From positions 150,115,056 to 150,179,055 of the forward strand of contig NC_073746.1 in the NCBI RefSeq assembly GCF_029784135.1: a stretch of 64,000 nt of DNA, written 5' to 3'. The notes under the pieces are model-generated. The model was given only the letters and a program-made list of their open reading frames with translations. It did no database searches and was not told the DNA's origin. Shown piece by piece: positions 44,027 through 55,093 of the stretch. The position numbers and the translations under genes are program-made. Positions within the stretch are counted from its first letter, which is position 1. Every line of letters starts with the position of its first letter. This DNA is from Toxorhynchites rutilus septentrionalis. Its lineage: Eukaryota > Arthropoda > Insecta > Diptera > Culicidae.

Positions 44027-44930
44027 GGTCGGGTCCACAGCTTTCATAAGTTATTATTAGCATTGACGCAATAAACCGCCGAGTCAAGAGAGAATAAAGC
44101 CCCTCTCATCACTGGACAATAATTTGAAGAATAAATTGCTGTCGAGAGTTAATTCAACTGAATCATGAAGTGATGATCCCCCGTCCCATATCCTCCAAAT
44201 TCTTCGGATAGTTTACCAACGAAACCGATATTCCCGAGACCGAAGAGCGAAACTCGCTTCGTATATAAAACAAGCGTTTTCACACCCGAATAACGGCAAA
44301 TTTGCATAATCCCCCTATTTAACGTTCCACCGTGAAACAAAGACGGTGATGGGCTAAGCTCTTCGACGTAGATTTGCCAGCCCGCGGCCTGCGACAGATT
44401 AGCGAAATCCATGCGATAGCATCGATGACCCAAATCGCCACGCGCCACGCCAGACAGCATTGATGAGCGTGACTGTTCACTAACCGGTCATCGATTTCAT
44501 GCTCCCACTCCCTTCGCCATTCCTTCGTCCAGAACCTTCTTGTCACTCACCTTGTTTTGCTTTTAAAATCTATCGGAAAGGTCCCGACGAGAGGCGTCAC
44601 GGTGTATTTTACGATCAAATTTACCTTAAAATGAGGAATAAATCGAAGGAATAAGCACCCGTCTGATGGGGGAAACTGGTTTTCGGAAAAGGGTTCCGTT
44701 CCCCGCGTTCCGGAGCGCTATCGCTGTCAATCCACTAATTTCGATTGGCTGCGTATTCAAATGAGTGTATGAGAAATGGAATTGATAATCGGGCTGGACG
44801 CGCTGATTGCAGTTGTGAGCCACAGCTCGATAGTGCCTATCCGCTCAGGGCAGCAGATACTTCGAAGCTGATTGGTGAAGAAAATGATTATTAGGATTCA
44901 AAAATGATAATTAATCATATCTATGCAGTG
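44027..44930. other. GC-richer unique island, candidate cis-regulatory DNA
   Basis: No repeat family seen elsewhere in the window occurs here, and base composition is clearly less AT-rich. A perfect octamer ATTTGCAT (POU site) is at 44300-44307. Open frames on the minus strand (44149-44460 and others) have no domain. It would lie within the intron of the proposed 16.7-52.6 kb gene, where enhancer function is plausible but unproven. Confidence 0.35.
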
Positions 44931-45257
44931 CGACAGAAGTAAGTTTTTTTTGTTCATAATCATGTTTATAATAACATAAAGTTAACTAATGACCCATCAA
45001 GATACGTATAATCAAGAAGGTATGGATAATATTATTCATGTGTCATAGACAACATGATTTCTAAGTTCAATAGAACAAATAAAAACCGAGTACCTAACTG
45101 AAATATTAATATTACAATTGCGAATTTACGAGACTTCAGTTGCAACGTTTCTCTTAGAGGCATCGAAGTGCCTGCAGCAGTTGTTATTTTGAATAGGAAC
45201 AATACAAGTGAAGTATCTTCAAGTCTTCTTCAATTGAATGGTTTTATCTATATACAG

Positions 45258-45868
45258 TAGAGTGTCAATGGATGTAGTAAATCTCGTAAATCTTGACGTT
45301 TCATGCAATTCTAAGACATTTGGCATCAAAAAACTTTTTTTTTAAAAACCCATTCACTCCCCCCTAGGGTGATTTATCAATTTTCAGAAAACTAAAATTT
45401 TGAGATCTGCGACAATAGTAAATGAAGTCCGTATGAGCCAGTATTTTGCAGAGGGTATTTTATCGTGCAAATCAACATTTCGCAGCAAGTTCCGAATGAA
45501 AAATCGATATAATTATTTTTATTGGCACTTAAAACCATACGTTTCGTCTCGTATTCCGAAAAGAATAAGTCCCAGAGTGTCGATTTTTGACAAATTTTTT
45601 TTTCGAGATGACATTGGATCTCGACGTTTCATGCAATTTGAAGACATTTAGCATCAAACTTTTTTTTTTTGCAAACCCCGATTTCCTTTACTCCCCCCTT
45701 GGGTGATTTTTCGGTTTTCCAAAAATTCAAACTTTGACCGCTTTGCGACATTAGTAAACGAAGTCCGATTGAGCTGATATTTTGCATAGGGTAGTTTTTC
45801 GTGGGAATGAACATTTTTAATCAAGTTCGCTTTGAAAATTCGAGATGACCATTTTCATTGGCAATCTA
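45258..45868. mobile_element. hAT-like foldback MITE family B, complete copy 3
   Basis: The 8-bp duplication ATATACAG is exact at 45250-45257 and 45869-45876. Ends TAGAGTGTCAATGG and TAGATTGCCAATG are inverted. Internal words match copies 1 and 2. It is inserted at the terminus of the following family A element. Confidence 0.85.
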
Positions 45869-45871
45869 ATA

Positions 45872-47250
45872 TACAGCCATTCCATGCCAAACCGATATAG
45901 TGGTACCCAGATTTTCGTGAAATGTGGTTTGTTCTTTATCACTAAACATTTGACCCGTATTTTTTTTTTATTTTTTCAGTAGGGTGACCATTTTCATTTT
46001 AGGGTTGTCCGAAAAAGGAAGTTTTTCCTTTTTTTTTCAAAAATGAGCGACATATCAAATTAAAGCCAATCACCTGGTCTTTTTTGAATGCTGCAACTCC
46101 AGAAAATTCGAATTCTGTTCTCGTTTTTATTGATTGTATTCGTTTTTTCTTGTGTTCATAGTCTCGGGACCAAGGGCGCTATATTTTTTTTCTATTTTTT
46201 CTGGAAAGCTGAGGATTTTTCACATAACATATGTCGAAACCAGAGAGACGTTTTCTTGGTTTTTGAGTTATGGTTTTTCAAAGTTAACCGATGGTACACA
46301 AAATCATTCATCACTTTTTTCCAAAAATGTTCTTTGTTCAAAAATGTATTACTTTTGAACTACTGAACCGACTCAGATGATCGATATATCAAATTAAAGC
46401 CAATTATCTAGTCTTTTTTTTTAAAATGACAAATTGGTCAATTAATTGAATTCTAGTCGCATACATACAGTCTAGTTGCATAGAAATATTGAACGAAGAC
46501 TGAAGACATGTTAATTTTGAAAAATCATAACTTAAAAACGAAAACTGACACATCTCTGATTTTTTGATTATTGTTATGTAAAAAAATCTCAGCTTTCAAG
46601 AGAAAAAATATAAAAAAACATAGCATCCTTGGTCCCGAAACCATGTAAACTATAAAAAACAAATGCAATAAATATTTACGAAATCAAAATCCATTTTTTT
46701 TTCGCAAGTCTAATATTTAAAAAAAAAACTAATTGGCTTTCATTTTCGATCATCTGAATCGGTCCAGGAGATCGAAAGTTATGAATTCTTGTGTTGAAAA
46801 AAGAGGAAAAGAATGATTTTTCGAACCATCGGTCAGCTTTGAAGAATCATAACTCAAAAACGAAAAAAACGCCTCTCAGGTTTCGACATATGTTATGTAA
46901 AAAAAAAATATAGGAAAATATAGCGTCTTTGGTCCCGAGACTATGAAAATAATAAAAAAACGAATACAATCAATAATAACGAGAGCAGAATTCGAATTTT
47001 CTGGAGGTATGGTATGGAGGTATGGCCAGGTTATTGGCTTTAATTTGATTTGTCGATCATCTGAATCGGTCTAGTTGTTCAAAGGTTATGAATTTTTGAA
47101 AAAAGTCTTTTTTGGAAAAAAGAGGAAAAAGTTGATTTTTCGGACAACCCTAAAATGGAAATGGCCACCTTAATGGAAAAATAAAATAAATACGGGTCAA
47201 ATGTTTTGCGATAAAGAACAAAACTACCAACTTTCACGAAAATCTTTTTG
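45872..47250. mobile_element. Family A foldback element
   Basis: Near the left end: GACCCGTATTTTTTTTTATT, then GACCATTTTCATTTTAGGG. Near the right end the complements occur in reverse order (GGACAACCCTAAAATGG, then ATACGGGTCAAATG), giving long inverted arms of 150 bp or more. The interior repeats GGTCCCGAAACCATG-type words several times. Non-coding. The 3' terminus is truncated near TCTTTTTGTAGC. Confidence 0.6.
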
Positions 47251-47577
47251 TAGCAAACGAGCATAAAAATTCAACAACAGTTCATTCGTTTGATACATTA
47301 TTACACCTGCAGCTCACATATATAAACATGATACATTTCATGAAAGTGGCAAAAAGTTATGAGGTAAAAAGAGTTTTGCGATGTTTTGATCTATTTTTTA
47401 ATTTTGGGAATGTAAATAGTTCTAAAATAATTGGAAAGTTCGAAACTACACAGTTTCGATTAGTTCAAAAATTGCTTGTGGGGCGAAAGTTCAAACCATC
47501 ATTTTGCTCTCAAAAAAATTATAAAATGTTTTCAACCAAATTTTTAACGGGATCCACAAGAAGAAAACTGATTTGAA

Positions 47578-47692
47578 GAAATGCACTCCAGAAATGCTGT
47601 CGGACCGACAGATGCTTCGGGAGAGAGTCTCGAAGCGTCGGATTGCGGTAGACCCCGGTATTTCTGAATCAGTTCTGAGGAAGAGGCTCATA
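47578..47692 (+). pseudogene. pogo/jerky-type transposase psq-HTH exon remnant
   Basis: The frame KCTPEMLSDRQMLRERVSKR is followed by RIAVDPGISESVLRKRLIP. 'GISES.LRKRL' is the recognition helix region of psq-type HTH domains in pogo and jerky proteins. It ends at a good donor CCA|GTAAGT. The continuation (VFTSEQ...) appears at 48066 after two inserted repeat pieces, so this looks like a spliced pogo-type gene whose intron collected insertions. Confidence 0.5.
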
Positions 47693-47784
47693 CCAGTAAG
47701 TGATTTATGATTTGAATCTTCGTTTATTGACATTTCTACTTCTGCTGGGATGTGCCAGCGAGCACCTAGGACGGTTCGGACCAG

Positions 47785-47914
47785 TTGAACTTTTTGACAT
47801 ATGCTGAAAAGGACGCGCAATGACAGTAGCTTTCAAACGAATGTCTGGAAATTTGATTCACTGGAATAATAATCAAGTTACGCCATCTGTTGTAAAACCT
47901 AAGAAACTTACCGG
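47785..47914. mobile_element. Solo mariner end (same family as 27910-28975)
   Basis: The sequence from AACTTTTTGACA to AAACTTACCGG matches 28846-28975, including the terminal CCGGTAAGTTT and the flanking TA (47915-47916). Only one end is present, so it is a recombined or truncated copy. Confidence 0.8.
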
Positions 47915-47931
47915 TACATCTAATTTATTAA

Positions 47932-48062
47932 ATCGGGGTTTTCAAGAAAAAAAATTCTGATGTCAAATGTCTACAAATTACATGAAACGTTGAGATCTAC
48001 TGTCATCTCGAAAATTTGTTTTTTGTCAAAAATAGACTCTCTGGGACTCATTTTCAGGGTGT
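47932..48062. repeat. hAT-like foldback MITE family B, fragment
   Basis: AATCGGGGTTTTCAAGAAAA, GAAACGTTGAGATCTACTGT and CATCTCGAAAATTTG are family B words. The fragment ends at the acceptor-like TTTTCAG before the pogo remnant. Confidence 0.65.
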
Positions 48063-48065
48063 ATT

Positions 48066-48284
48066 TACGAGTGAGCAGTCTCCAGCACGAATTCAACCAA
48101 GTTGCAAAACTGGCAGGAAAGGATTGGGCTTTTAGCTTCATGAGGAACCATGATCTGTTTCTTCGAACCCCAGAACAGCGCAACGAAGCAACCGCGCTCC
48201 AATGCAAAGCGTCGGAATCCTCAAAACCGACATCCATGATAAGGAATAAAAATAAACAATTGCTCCAAAATAATTCAAAATGAA
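48066..48284 (+). pseudogene. pogo/jerky-type CENP-B HTH exon remnant
   Basis: After CATTTTCAG the frame opens GVFTSEQ, and then, in a shifted frame, EFNQVAKLAGKDWAFSFMRN and LFLRTPEQRNEA. 'F N...K.AGKDW..SFM.RH...LRTPEA' is the CENP-B-type second DNA-binding helix-turn-helix of pogo/Tigger and jerky proteins. A stretch of ~40 residues between VFTSEQ and EFNQ is deleted. The catalytic DDE part is not present in the following sequence. A domesticated-gene origin cannot be excluded. Confidence 0.6.
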
Positions 48285-48444
48285 TTTCAAATGAAAATTG
48301 TTTTTATTTTCACCATGCATTCAATTCAATAACGGTTAAGTTTCGTTTATGTTAATGTTTTCACAATGAACTTCAAATAAATGTTGTTTTTTTCAACAAT
48401 GAGTTTCAAATAAATCAAGTGAAGCTATGTATTTACAAACTTGA

Positions 48445-48695
48445 TCTTTAAAAATAAAAATGATTTGGTGTCTGTTCCTCACGATTTAACTCAAGAACGG
48501 AGCAACGGATTTAAACAGTCAGTATCAGGATTGATGCGTCTTAGTCTACATGAGGTTTATATGCCAAAAAAGAAATTATATACCGCGAGTATAGATTACG
48601 TACATAAAAATAATTTCTGTGGGAACTTGAGTGTTCGTAATGGTTTATATCAATATATTAATCGTGGGTGGGACGAAGTTCGCCGAGTCAGCTAG
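48445..48695 (+). mobile_element. Complete 251-bp non-autonomous Helitron
   Basis: Begins TCTTTAAAAATAAAAATG after A (48444) and ends GGGACGAAGTTCGCCGAGTC then AGCTAG before T (48696). The TC...CTAG termini inserted between A and T, the 5' TATAAAAATG-type start and the palindromic 3' motif satisfy all Helitron criteria. It has no coding capacity and must use replication-initiator helicase in trans. Confidence 0.88.
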
Positions 48696-48699
48696 TTTG

Positions 48700-49030
48700 A
48701 CAATAAAAATAATTCTGTTTCAAATGTTGGACATTTTCAGGTATCTTATATTGTCAGTGTCCATCCTCCCAAAAATTTCCACGTGATATATTCGACCATT
48801 ACACCCACCCATCTTCACCCATAAAACATCATACAACACCCCCGTCCTCCCCACTGGATGGTGCCAAGTTACATCAGAAGTACAATTCAATAAGTGCGCA
48901 CTTTTGCCCCGTACGGTGCGCAGCTTTGCCCCCACTATAGGGCAAAAGTACGCATTTGTCATTTTGTATTAAAATAGGTTATTGTTCAACTACAAACAAA
49001 ACTCGACAAATTATTGTACTACGTTTCGAA
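48700..49030. other. Unassigned DNA with a short inverted repeat
   Basis: GTGCGCACTTTTGCCCC (about 48895) and GGGCAAAAGTACGC (about 48940) are inverted with a GC-rich loop. This may be a MITE end. No gene seen. Confidence 0.4.
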
Positions 49031-49037
49031 GGTAATA

Positions 49038-49672
49038 TACCGTTCTGAATCATATTTCGGACGCTTAAGGCATATGATGCAAAAAAAACAGATCTAAACT
49101 TTATGCACTAATACATGTTGATATTTCCAATAAATTAGTTCAATATGCATTCAAGCTTTCTACTTTGGTACCTATTCGATTGAAAACATAAAAAAATAAT
49201 CGAATAAAATGCTTTTCAAATGGAGCGAATAAAAATCAAACTTCGGACACTAAATCAAATTTCGGACACTTTATTTTGTAATTTTATGGACGAAAATTAC
49301 ATTACACTTGTTTATATTTTATAATCAACTGCAAAACACTTACCAAGCAATCACAGTAAACTGTTAACGATGATGAAAACTGATGAAACACGGGAGAAAT
49401 TTAAAAATTTATGAACGGGAAATTCTACGTGCTCACGATAAGCAAACGTCAAACACAAACGATAATGCGTGGATTTTGGATTTTGGATCGATTTCTCCCT
49501 ACTATGTAATAATTCAAATGTAATTCTCAAATGAAGTGATAGTGAAACCAAGGGATTACTCTAAAGAAGCAATTGTGATATTAATTTTACAGTTCTATCA
49601 TCAGTGCATTAAGCATTTCAAGATATTAGTGTCCGAAATATGATGTTGTCCGAAATATGATTCAGAACGGTA
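49038..49672. mobile_element. 635-bp TA-flanked MITE, perfect inverted ends
   Basis: TACCGTTCTGAATCATATTT (26 bp or more) is perfectly inverted at both ends, with TA duplicated outside. Subterminal CGGACACTAAATC-type words repeat inside. No transposase frame; the 49351-49551 frame has no features. Tc1/mariner/pogo type by TSD. Confidence 0.85.
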
Positions 49673-49739
49673 TATAGTTACAATTTGGTCAGCAAACTGA
49701 ATTTTATTTGCTTTTATTTCAAGAGTTTTTGGACAACAG

Positions 49740-50170
49740 TTAGGTTAGGACATGAAAATTGGTATGTAGGGGTTTTTGGGTTCGGGGAAGGTTCTTATGA
49801 TAGTTCGAAACCCCTCCCCCTCCTCTCTAAGGGGGGACTGCCATACAAATGAAACACAAATTTTTGCATTACTCGAGAATTAATCAAGTAAATGAAACCA
49901 TATTTAGCATGTGAAGGTTTTAGGGTGCAATGAATGTTTTTAAGGTGGTTAGGCACTCCACCCCCTCTCTAAGGGGGAGCTGCCATACAAATGAAAAACA
50001 AATTTCTGCATAACTCGAAAACTAATCAAGCAAATGGAGCCAAATTAAGCATATGGAGATGTTTCTATGGCGGTTAGGCCTTCCACCCGCTTCTCTAAGT
50101 ACTACCATACGAATGAAGCATACATTTCTGCATAATTCAAAAACCAATCAAGCAAACGGAACCAAATTTG
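49740..50170. repeat. Minisatellite, 'CATACAAATGAAACAC' unit, about 3 units
   Basis: The same unit as at 11290-11835: GCCATACAAATGAAACAC, TTTTGCATTACTCGAGAA, AATCAAGTAAATG, then a C-rich 'CCCCTCTCTAAGGGG' block. Confidence 0.82.
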
Positions 50171-50689
50171 GCTGAAGCTACTCGTCCGTGTGAAAAAACA
50201 AAAAATTTGAAGTATCTCGGATGGCTTTTTTCTGAATCGATTCGTGATCGTTTTTACCGATTCAGTAGAATCAGCAGTAACTGAAAACATCTAAACATGG
50301 TATAATGCATCGGCTCCGCCGTCGTTACTTGTGGGTATAAATAAGCAATTTGCCATTTCAAATTACAGTTTTAATCCAGCTAGTGAACATTTTATCTAAT
50401 TCTGATATCACAAACACAGAGATTTTTATCGATACAATTAATGGATGGAATGTATCGCAAACAGCGGTTCGATCGAAGCACCATGTCAATTTTCTTGCCG
50501 TCTGGTATAGAATGCTTCTGTGTTTTTGCATCACACGCACACATTGTTGTTGATTTTATGTTATTTTATGAACTAGGAGACGAAAGAGGCGCTAACACTG
50601 GAATATATCTTCGTGTTTGTTGTGGTACATGCGTTCGTTGGATCTGAGAAATTCTTGTATTGGGTGTGTTATTAGCTGACGTTCCGTAC

Positions 50690-50872
50690 CTACACTTCAG
50701 AATAAATTCCGGGCACTTAGGACATTCGTGACCGGTTGACGAATGATCTTCGCCGCAATGAATGCACTGCGTAGTTGTATTTTCTTTAATACATCATTTG
50801 TGTGATGCTTACATCCGCATGAATTGCAACTGTTGTTAACAACACAGTGCAGTTTTGTTCGGTGGAAGCACC
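50690..50872 (-). pseudogene. Retrotransposon ORF1/gag zinc-knuckle remnant
   Basis: The minus strand reads NSCNSCGCKHHTND, and in a second frame QCIHCGEDHSSTGHECPKCP, two CCHC-type knuckles in the order expected of I/jockey-type ORF1 nucleic-acid-binding proteins. A frameshift separates them. Flanks (50171-50689 and 50873-51850) show no other coding signature. Confidence 0.5.
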
Positions 50873-51850
50873 GCGCGAATTATCGAATTAACGCCTTTTT
50901 TAAATTTTTGGTTTTTAATTTTTTTACGCGGATTTACCTGTTTCCGCGTGTAAAAATCTGTGTACAGTGTACAGATCGACAACAGATCGTTATGCATGAT
51001 CTCATGAATTCTGATATGAATCCTTCGTTGATATATACATAGCAATATGAAAATCCTTTTAGACTGATTTACCATTTTACCATTCTCGTTAAATGTTTTG
51101 AGATGAAGTCCAAGATTTTCCTGGTCTTGAAATTACCTTGCCAGGTCTTTGTTGTTTCAACCTAAATCTTAAGCAGAATAAACGATCTGAATTTGCAACA
51201 GGAATAACTTTCAATGTCACCTACTTTACTTTTTATAAGCCTACTCACGTGTATTTCGCCCACGATTTTAAAATTTCCTTTGTAAACTCTCGGTGGCGCT
51301 TAGGGAGAGGTTGTATATTAAATTATTAAATTGAAATTCCGCGCCTCGCTCTCCCCAGACGAATGTTGAATCCAAATCGAGTTTATACTTGTCGATACTA
51401 TACATATTAATTGCATCGTGTCTTAACAATAAAGACTTTGTTATCGAGAATAATCATTTAATCGTTTGAGGAAATACCGATTAGTGATTGTGAATTGACT
51501 GGCAAATTACAGCAGAATTAATAGTTGATTCATTTGGATTCGGACAACGGAAAACTGTTCATTGCGACTTTAAGATTGTCAATCTCTAATCGGACACCAA
51601 ACGTGAAGACCTGTAAAATATACCACTCTTTATGTTAATTACGAGGTTTACCACTTGTTTTGCCTTCATCAAGGAATGATTCGCGCTATGCATCTGACCG
51701 CCAGGCGCTCCACTGGAGATGCCCTAGATGCAAAAATGTGCGCTCTGAAAATATTTTACCAGCAACACCAGACCATCCATCCGCCTGAGTTTTATTTGCG
51801 TCTCATCATAAATATTTTTGCAGATGTTTATTTATCTATTTTCATCTTTC
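50873..51850. other. Mostly unique DNA upstream of a host exon
   Basis: No repeat family recognised. Short frames without domains. It ends in a pyrimidine-rich tract TTATCTATTTTCATCTTTC leading to an AG at 51851-51852, interpreted as a splice acceptor. Confidence 0.35.
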
Positions 51851-51852
51851 AG

Positions 51853-52564
51853 AACGGTGATTTTATTGGATAAAAAAACGAATCTCGAGTGCTGCGTTCT
51901 TTGGAAGGCAACGATGAGGAACTGTCGTGAGTTTAATATGCTAATCAACTGTAGCTGCTGCTGCCGTTGGCCATCGGAAAAGTCGAAATCGTCGTCGATC
52001 ATTTGCGGGCAGCCCTAGACCTATTCCGCAGGCGGAACCAAAGTGCACCAAATGCGAGAAGAGCCACATATGCAGACAAGAAGGCAACGTTTGCATAAAT
52101 CATGATAAAGTGAAAACAAAAGAATACCATTTAGAAGCGTGTGTAGAAAGTAGTAAAAGTTTATCAGAGCGAAGAGCGAAGGGAGTCGAGTGATTAGTTA
52201 TCGTTTAATGGTCGAAGTGGGTGTGCAAAAAGCGAGATATAAATAGAGAATACGAAGCAGGAAGCGCGATAAGTGGATTTTGCAACCGGGAAAATGTGGT
52301 CAATTAGTGGCCTATTGGTGGCCTTCTTGGGCGCGTGCTGTCTGCTGGCGGCCACTGCCCGTGGAAAGCTAGGTCGGGACGATGTGGATATCGAGGAGTG
52401 GCGAAGGGATGATGATTTATTCGGCTATCAACAGGACGGCGAGAACTATCATCCAACCGAATCGGATGAAACACGGATTGCGCAGCCTCTGCGCCATCGC
52501 AACGGTCGAATGCGGATTGGACAGTTTCGCCGAGCTGGACATCGGGCGCGGCATTCCAAAAATG
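51853..52564 (+). CDS. First coding exon of a secreted or membrane host protein (coding from 52294)
   Basis: The exon is bounded by an acceptor (TTTCATCTTTCAG|AACGG) and a strong donor AATG|GTGAGT at 52564/52565. The start codon is ATG 52294; an in-frame GTG seven codons earlier is ignored. It encodes 90 codons plus one base (phase 1). Residues 1-22 form a signal peptide (MWSISGLLVAFLGACCLLAA). An acidic stretch (DDVDIEEWRRDDD) follows, then a basic one (RHRNGRMRIGQFRRAGHRAR). No domain is visible because the rest lies in later exons beyond the window. A TATA-like TATAAATA at 52238-52245 offers an alternative local promoter only ~50 bp before the ATG. Codon use and GC content stand out as genic. 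I do not recognise the protein. Confidence 0.6.
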
Positions 52565-53305
52565 GTGAGTTTTGTTTTTCATACTCCTATCCCGGCCTCA
52601 GAGTTCGGAAGCTGTGAAATTATGACGGTCGTAAAATTTTAAGGGCTCATTCGGTTATTAATTTCGAAGATAAGTTGCGCCAGCTATCGTGCGTTCAATA
52701 TTGTTGTTTTTATGGATCATTTGCATAACGATCAAGGTCGGCCGTGTCGGAGTGCTTTCCGTCGTAATTCGTCGTGATTCTGGAATTTGTGGCACTGTGT
52801 TTATTGCGATGGACTCGAGTGCTAATGAAGCCACAAATCGATCGAAAATGATTGTCTCCTGGCAGGTGAATGTAGTAATGGCAAGGGAAATGGGTGTTCA
52901 GGAATATATTAAATATTGATAAGTTCGCCAGGGTTGCCTTTTTATGTAGGTTGAATATTTTTCAGTATTTGTAAGTGAAATATAACAGAAAAAGATACTT
53001 GTCTATTTTGTCCATTTTGTCCAACTTCCAACACGGCTTGACTATGAAATACATGAAATACACACGGGAACGCTATTTTCACTCATGATATTAATTTTAA
53101 ATGCGACGTAAATGATTGTGCTTATATTTAGCTAACTACTGCTTCCATGTGAAAATACTATTTTAAGTGATTTTTTTTTATCAATTAATAACAGTTGTTT
53201 CTCGAATGGTCACTGAGTGTGAGTTTAACATCAGATAATATAATGTATTTGGGTGCTATTTTTACTCATTCACCTTCATAGAAACAAACCAATTGTCATT
53301 ATTCA
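52565..53305 (+). other. Start of the following intron, no repeat recognised
   Basis: Follows the GTGAGT donor. No acceptor plus open frame was convincing up to the next MITE, so the downstream exon lies outside what can be identified here. Confidence 0.35.
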
Positions 53306-53309
53306 ACTA

Positions 53310-53746
53310 CAGTAATCGTTCGCTAACTGGTCCTGGTTTAACTGGTCTGCTGTTTAACTGGGCGAACGTTAACTGGTCTTTGGACCAGTGAAAAAGCAGA
53401 ATTTCGTAAACAATCTACGCCATATTCAAATGGAAGATTTGCTGTGAGGGGCATTCGAATGTAATTTAAAATGTTATGAGAATAGACATTATTTTCGCAC
53501 GACAAAAACATTGATGAAACTACAGAAAAATAATTTTCTCAAATCATATGTCATACCTGTTATCGCACTCAATGCGAAACATCCATTGGAATCCTCCGAA
53601 ATTTATCCAATTACAGGAACAATGCGAATCAAACAATTCATTGAAGTTTCCCTCGATTTTATTTGACGTTTAACATGCCGGACCAGTTAAAACGCGAATG
53701 TCGATAAGTGGTCTTCCCTTTTCGCCCAGTTAGTGAATGTTTACTG
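53310..53746. mobile_element. pogo/Tigger-like MITE (437 bp)
   Basis: Ends CAGTAATCGTTCGCTAACTGG and CAGTAAACATTCACTAACTGG are inverted, with TA at 53308-53309 and 53747-53748. 'CAGT...(T)AACTGG' ends and TA targets are typical of pogo/Tigger. Repeated AACTGGTC words lie near both ends. No coding frame. Confidence 0.82.
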
Positions 53747-54077
53747 TATTAAAGAAGATTATTTCTGAGCTCACAGTGCACAGGAGATGTATTTAAGTGG
53801 AAATTTGTATTTAGAGCTCGACAGTTATTCTCTAGACAAAAACTATCTTCATCAAAGTTGTTACATATGATAGAGCACTTATTTTTTTGTTATCAAAAAT
53901 AGGGTGACTAAAATTTCCGATGAAATAACAAATCTAACTTTCTTTCCTTTATAGATAGGGGTAAACATAGTTGGACAATGTTGTATCCCCAGTTATTCCA
54001 AGCAATTTTGTAGAACAAATTTTTTTTTTCTATCTCTTAAAATAACCGGTATAGCGTTTTTTCTCTAAGTTGAGTTA

Positions 54078-54434
54078 GGGTGACCATGAAAAAAAACAGG
54101 TTTTTTTTGCTCTACTTCAAAACTGTCTTCAAACGACTTTTAGAGCTAACTACGACTAATATTTTGCGTTGCATAACATATTTTTTTTATTGACGGCATA
54201 TAAAAGATCATATTTCATTCTACATAATGTAAGATTTTCAAAACCATGCTATTTTTTATATTTGAGTAAATTAGCGAAAACCCATAAATAACTTTTGGTA
54301 GGGTTTAGATATTTACAAGTTCTGCATCGCAAAATGTTGGTCTTGATAAGCTCTAAAAGTTGTGCGAAGACAATTATACTGTAGAATTTGAAATTAAAAA
54401 ATTAGAGCAAAAAACCCGTTTTTGATGGTCACCC
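54078..54434. mobile_element. MITE with GGGTGACCAT ends
   Basis: GGGTGACCATGAAAAA and the complement of TTTTTGATGGTCACCC flank 357 bp, with TA just outside (54076-54077 and 54435-54436). A TTTTTTGCTCTA segment is repeated subterminally. A third similar end (CATGGTGACCCTAA) at about 54745 and related words at 53930 and 60090 show that the family is locally common. Confidence 0.65.
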
Positions 54435-54782
54435 TAATGCAACATAGATAGGAAGCGCTTTCAATTTTAATTGACTCTAATACTAAAAATAACATGGTTT
54501 TGAAAATCTCATGTTATGTAGAGTGAAATATGCTTTTTCAAATGCAGCCATTAAACATTGTTTATATTTGCCCCAGAGAGAGTGACAAACAAATGAAGAG
54601 AGCGTATTTTTGGGAAGATATATCAATAACTTTCAGTAGACAAGTTATGCACCGCAAAATGTTTATATTAGTAAGCTCTGAAAGTCTTTGTAGCATTTGA
54701 AATATGAAAGTTAGAGCGAAAAAAAACAGTTTCGCAGTCTCATGGTGACCCTAACGCAAATTAGAAAAAAAATTATAGGAGG

Positions 54783-54880
54783 TTGTGTCCAAGATACGAC
54801 CGCATTGTTGACGTAGAACTACGCTGTTATTTTATATAAGTCGCTTGTTTATACCTTCGGATATTATTCTATAATGCTGT
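54783..54880. repeat. 107-bp-type palindrome-family unit
   Basis: AGGAGGTTGTGTCCAAGATA and GACGTAGAACTACGCTGTTA match the unit at 13424-13530. Confidence 0.7.
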
Positions 54881-55093
54881 GAAATTTTAGAAACAACTGC
54901 TTAGTAGAATAATCTCTGAAATGATTTTTGACGTAGAACTACGTCTTTCATTAAGGGTACCAAATTAGAAAACAGGTCACGATTTTATGAAATAAAGTTA
55001 ACGTTAATTACTATTTTTGTCGCGAACAAATTTAGACGATTTATATACTAAACAATTCGGAAATTCCCCAAGATTTGTTTTTTATGCTATATA

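Noticed and set aside
52238..52245. TATAAATA as the main promoter of the 52.3-kb gene
   Set aside because: It would leave only a ~25-30-nt 5' UTR, and a good acceptor lies upstream at 51852. Retained only as an alternative.
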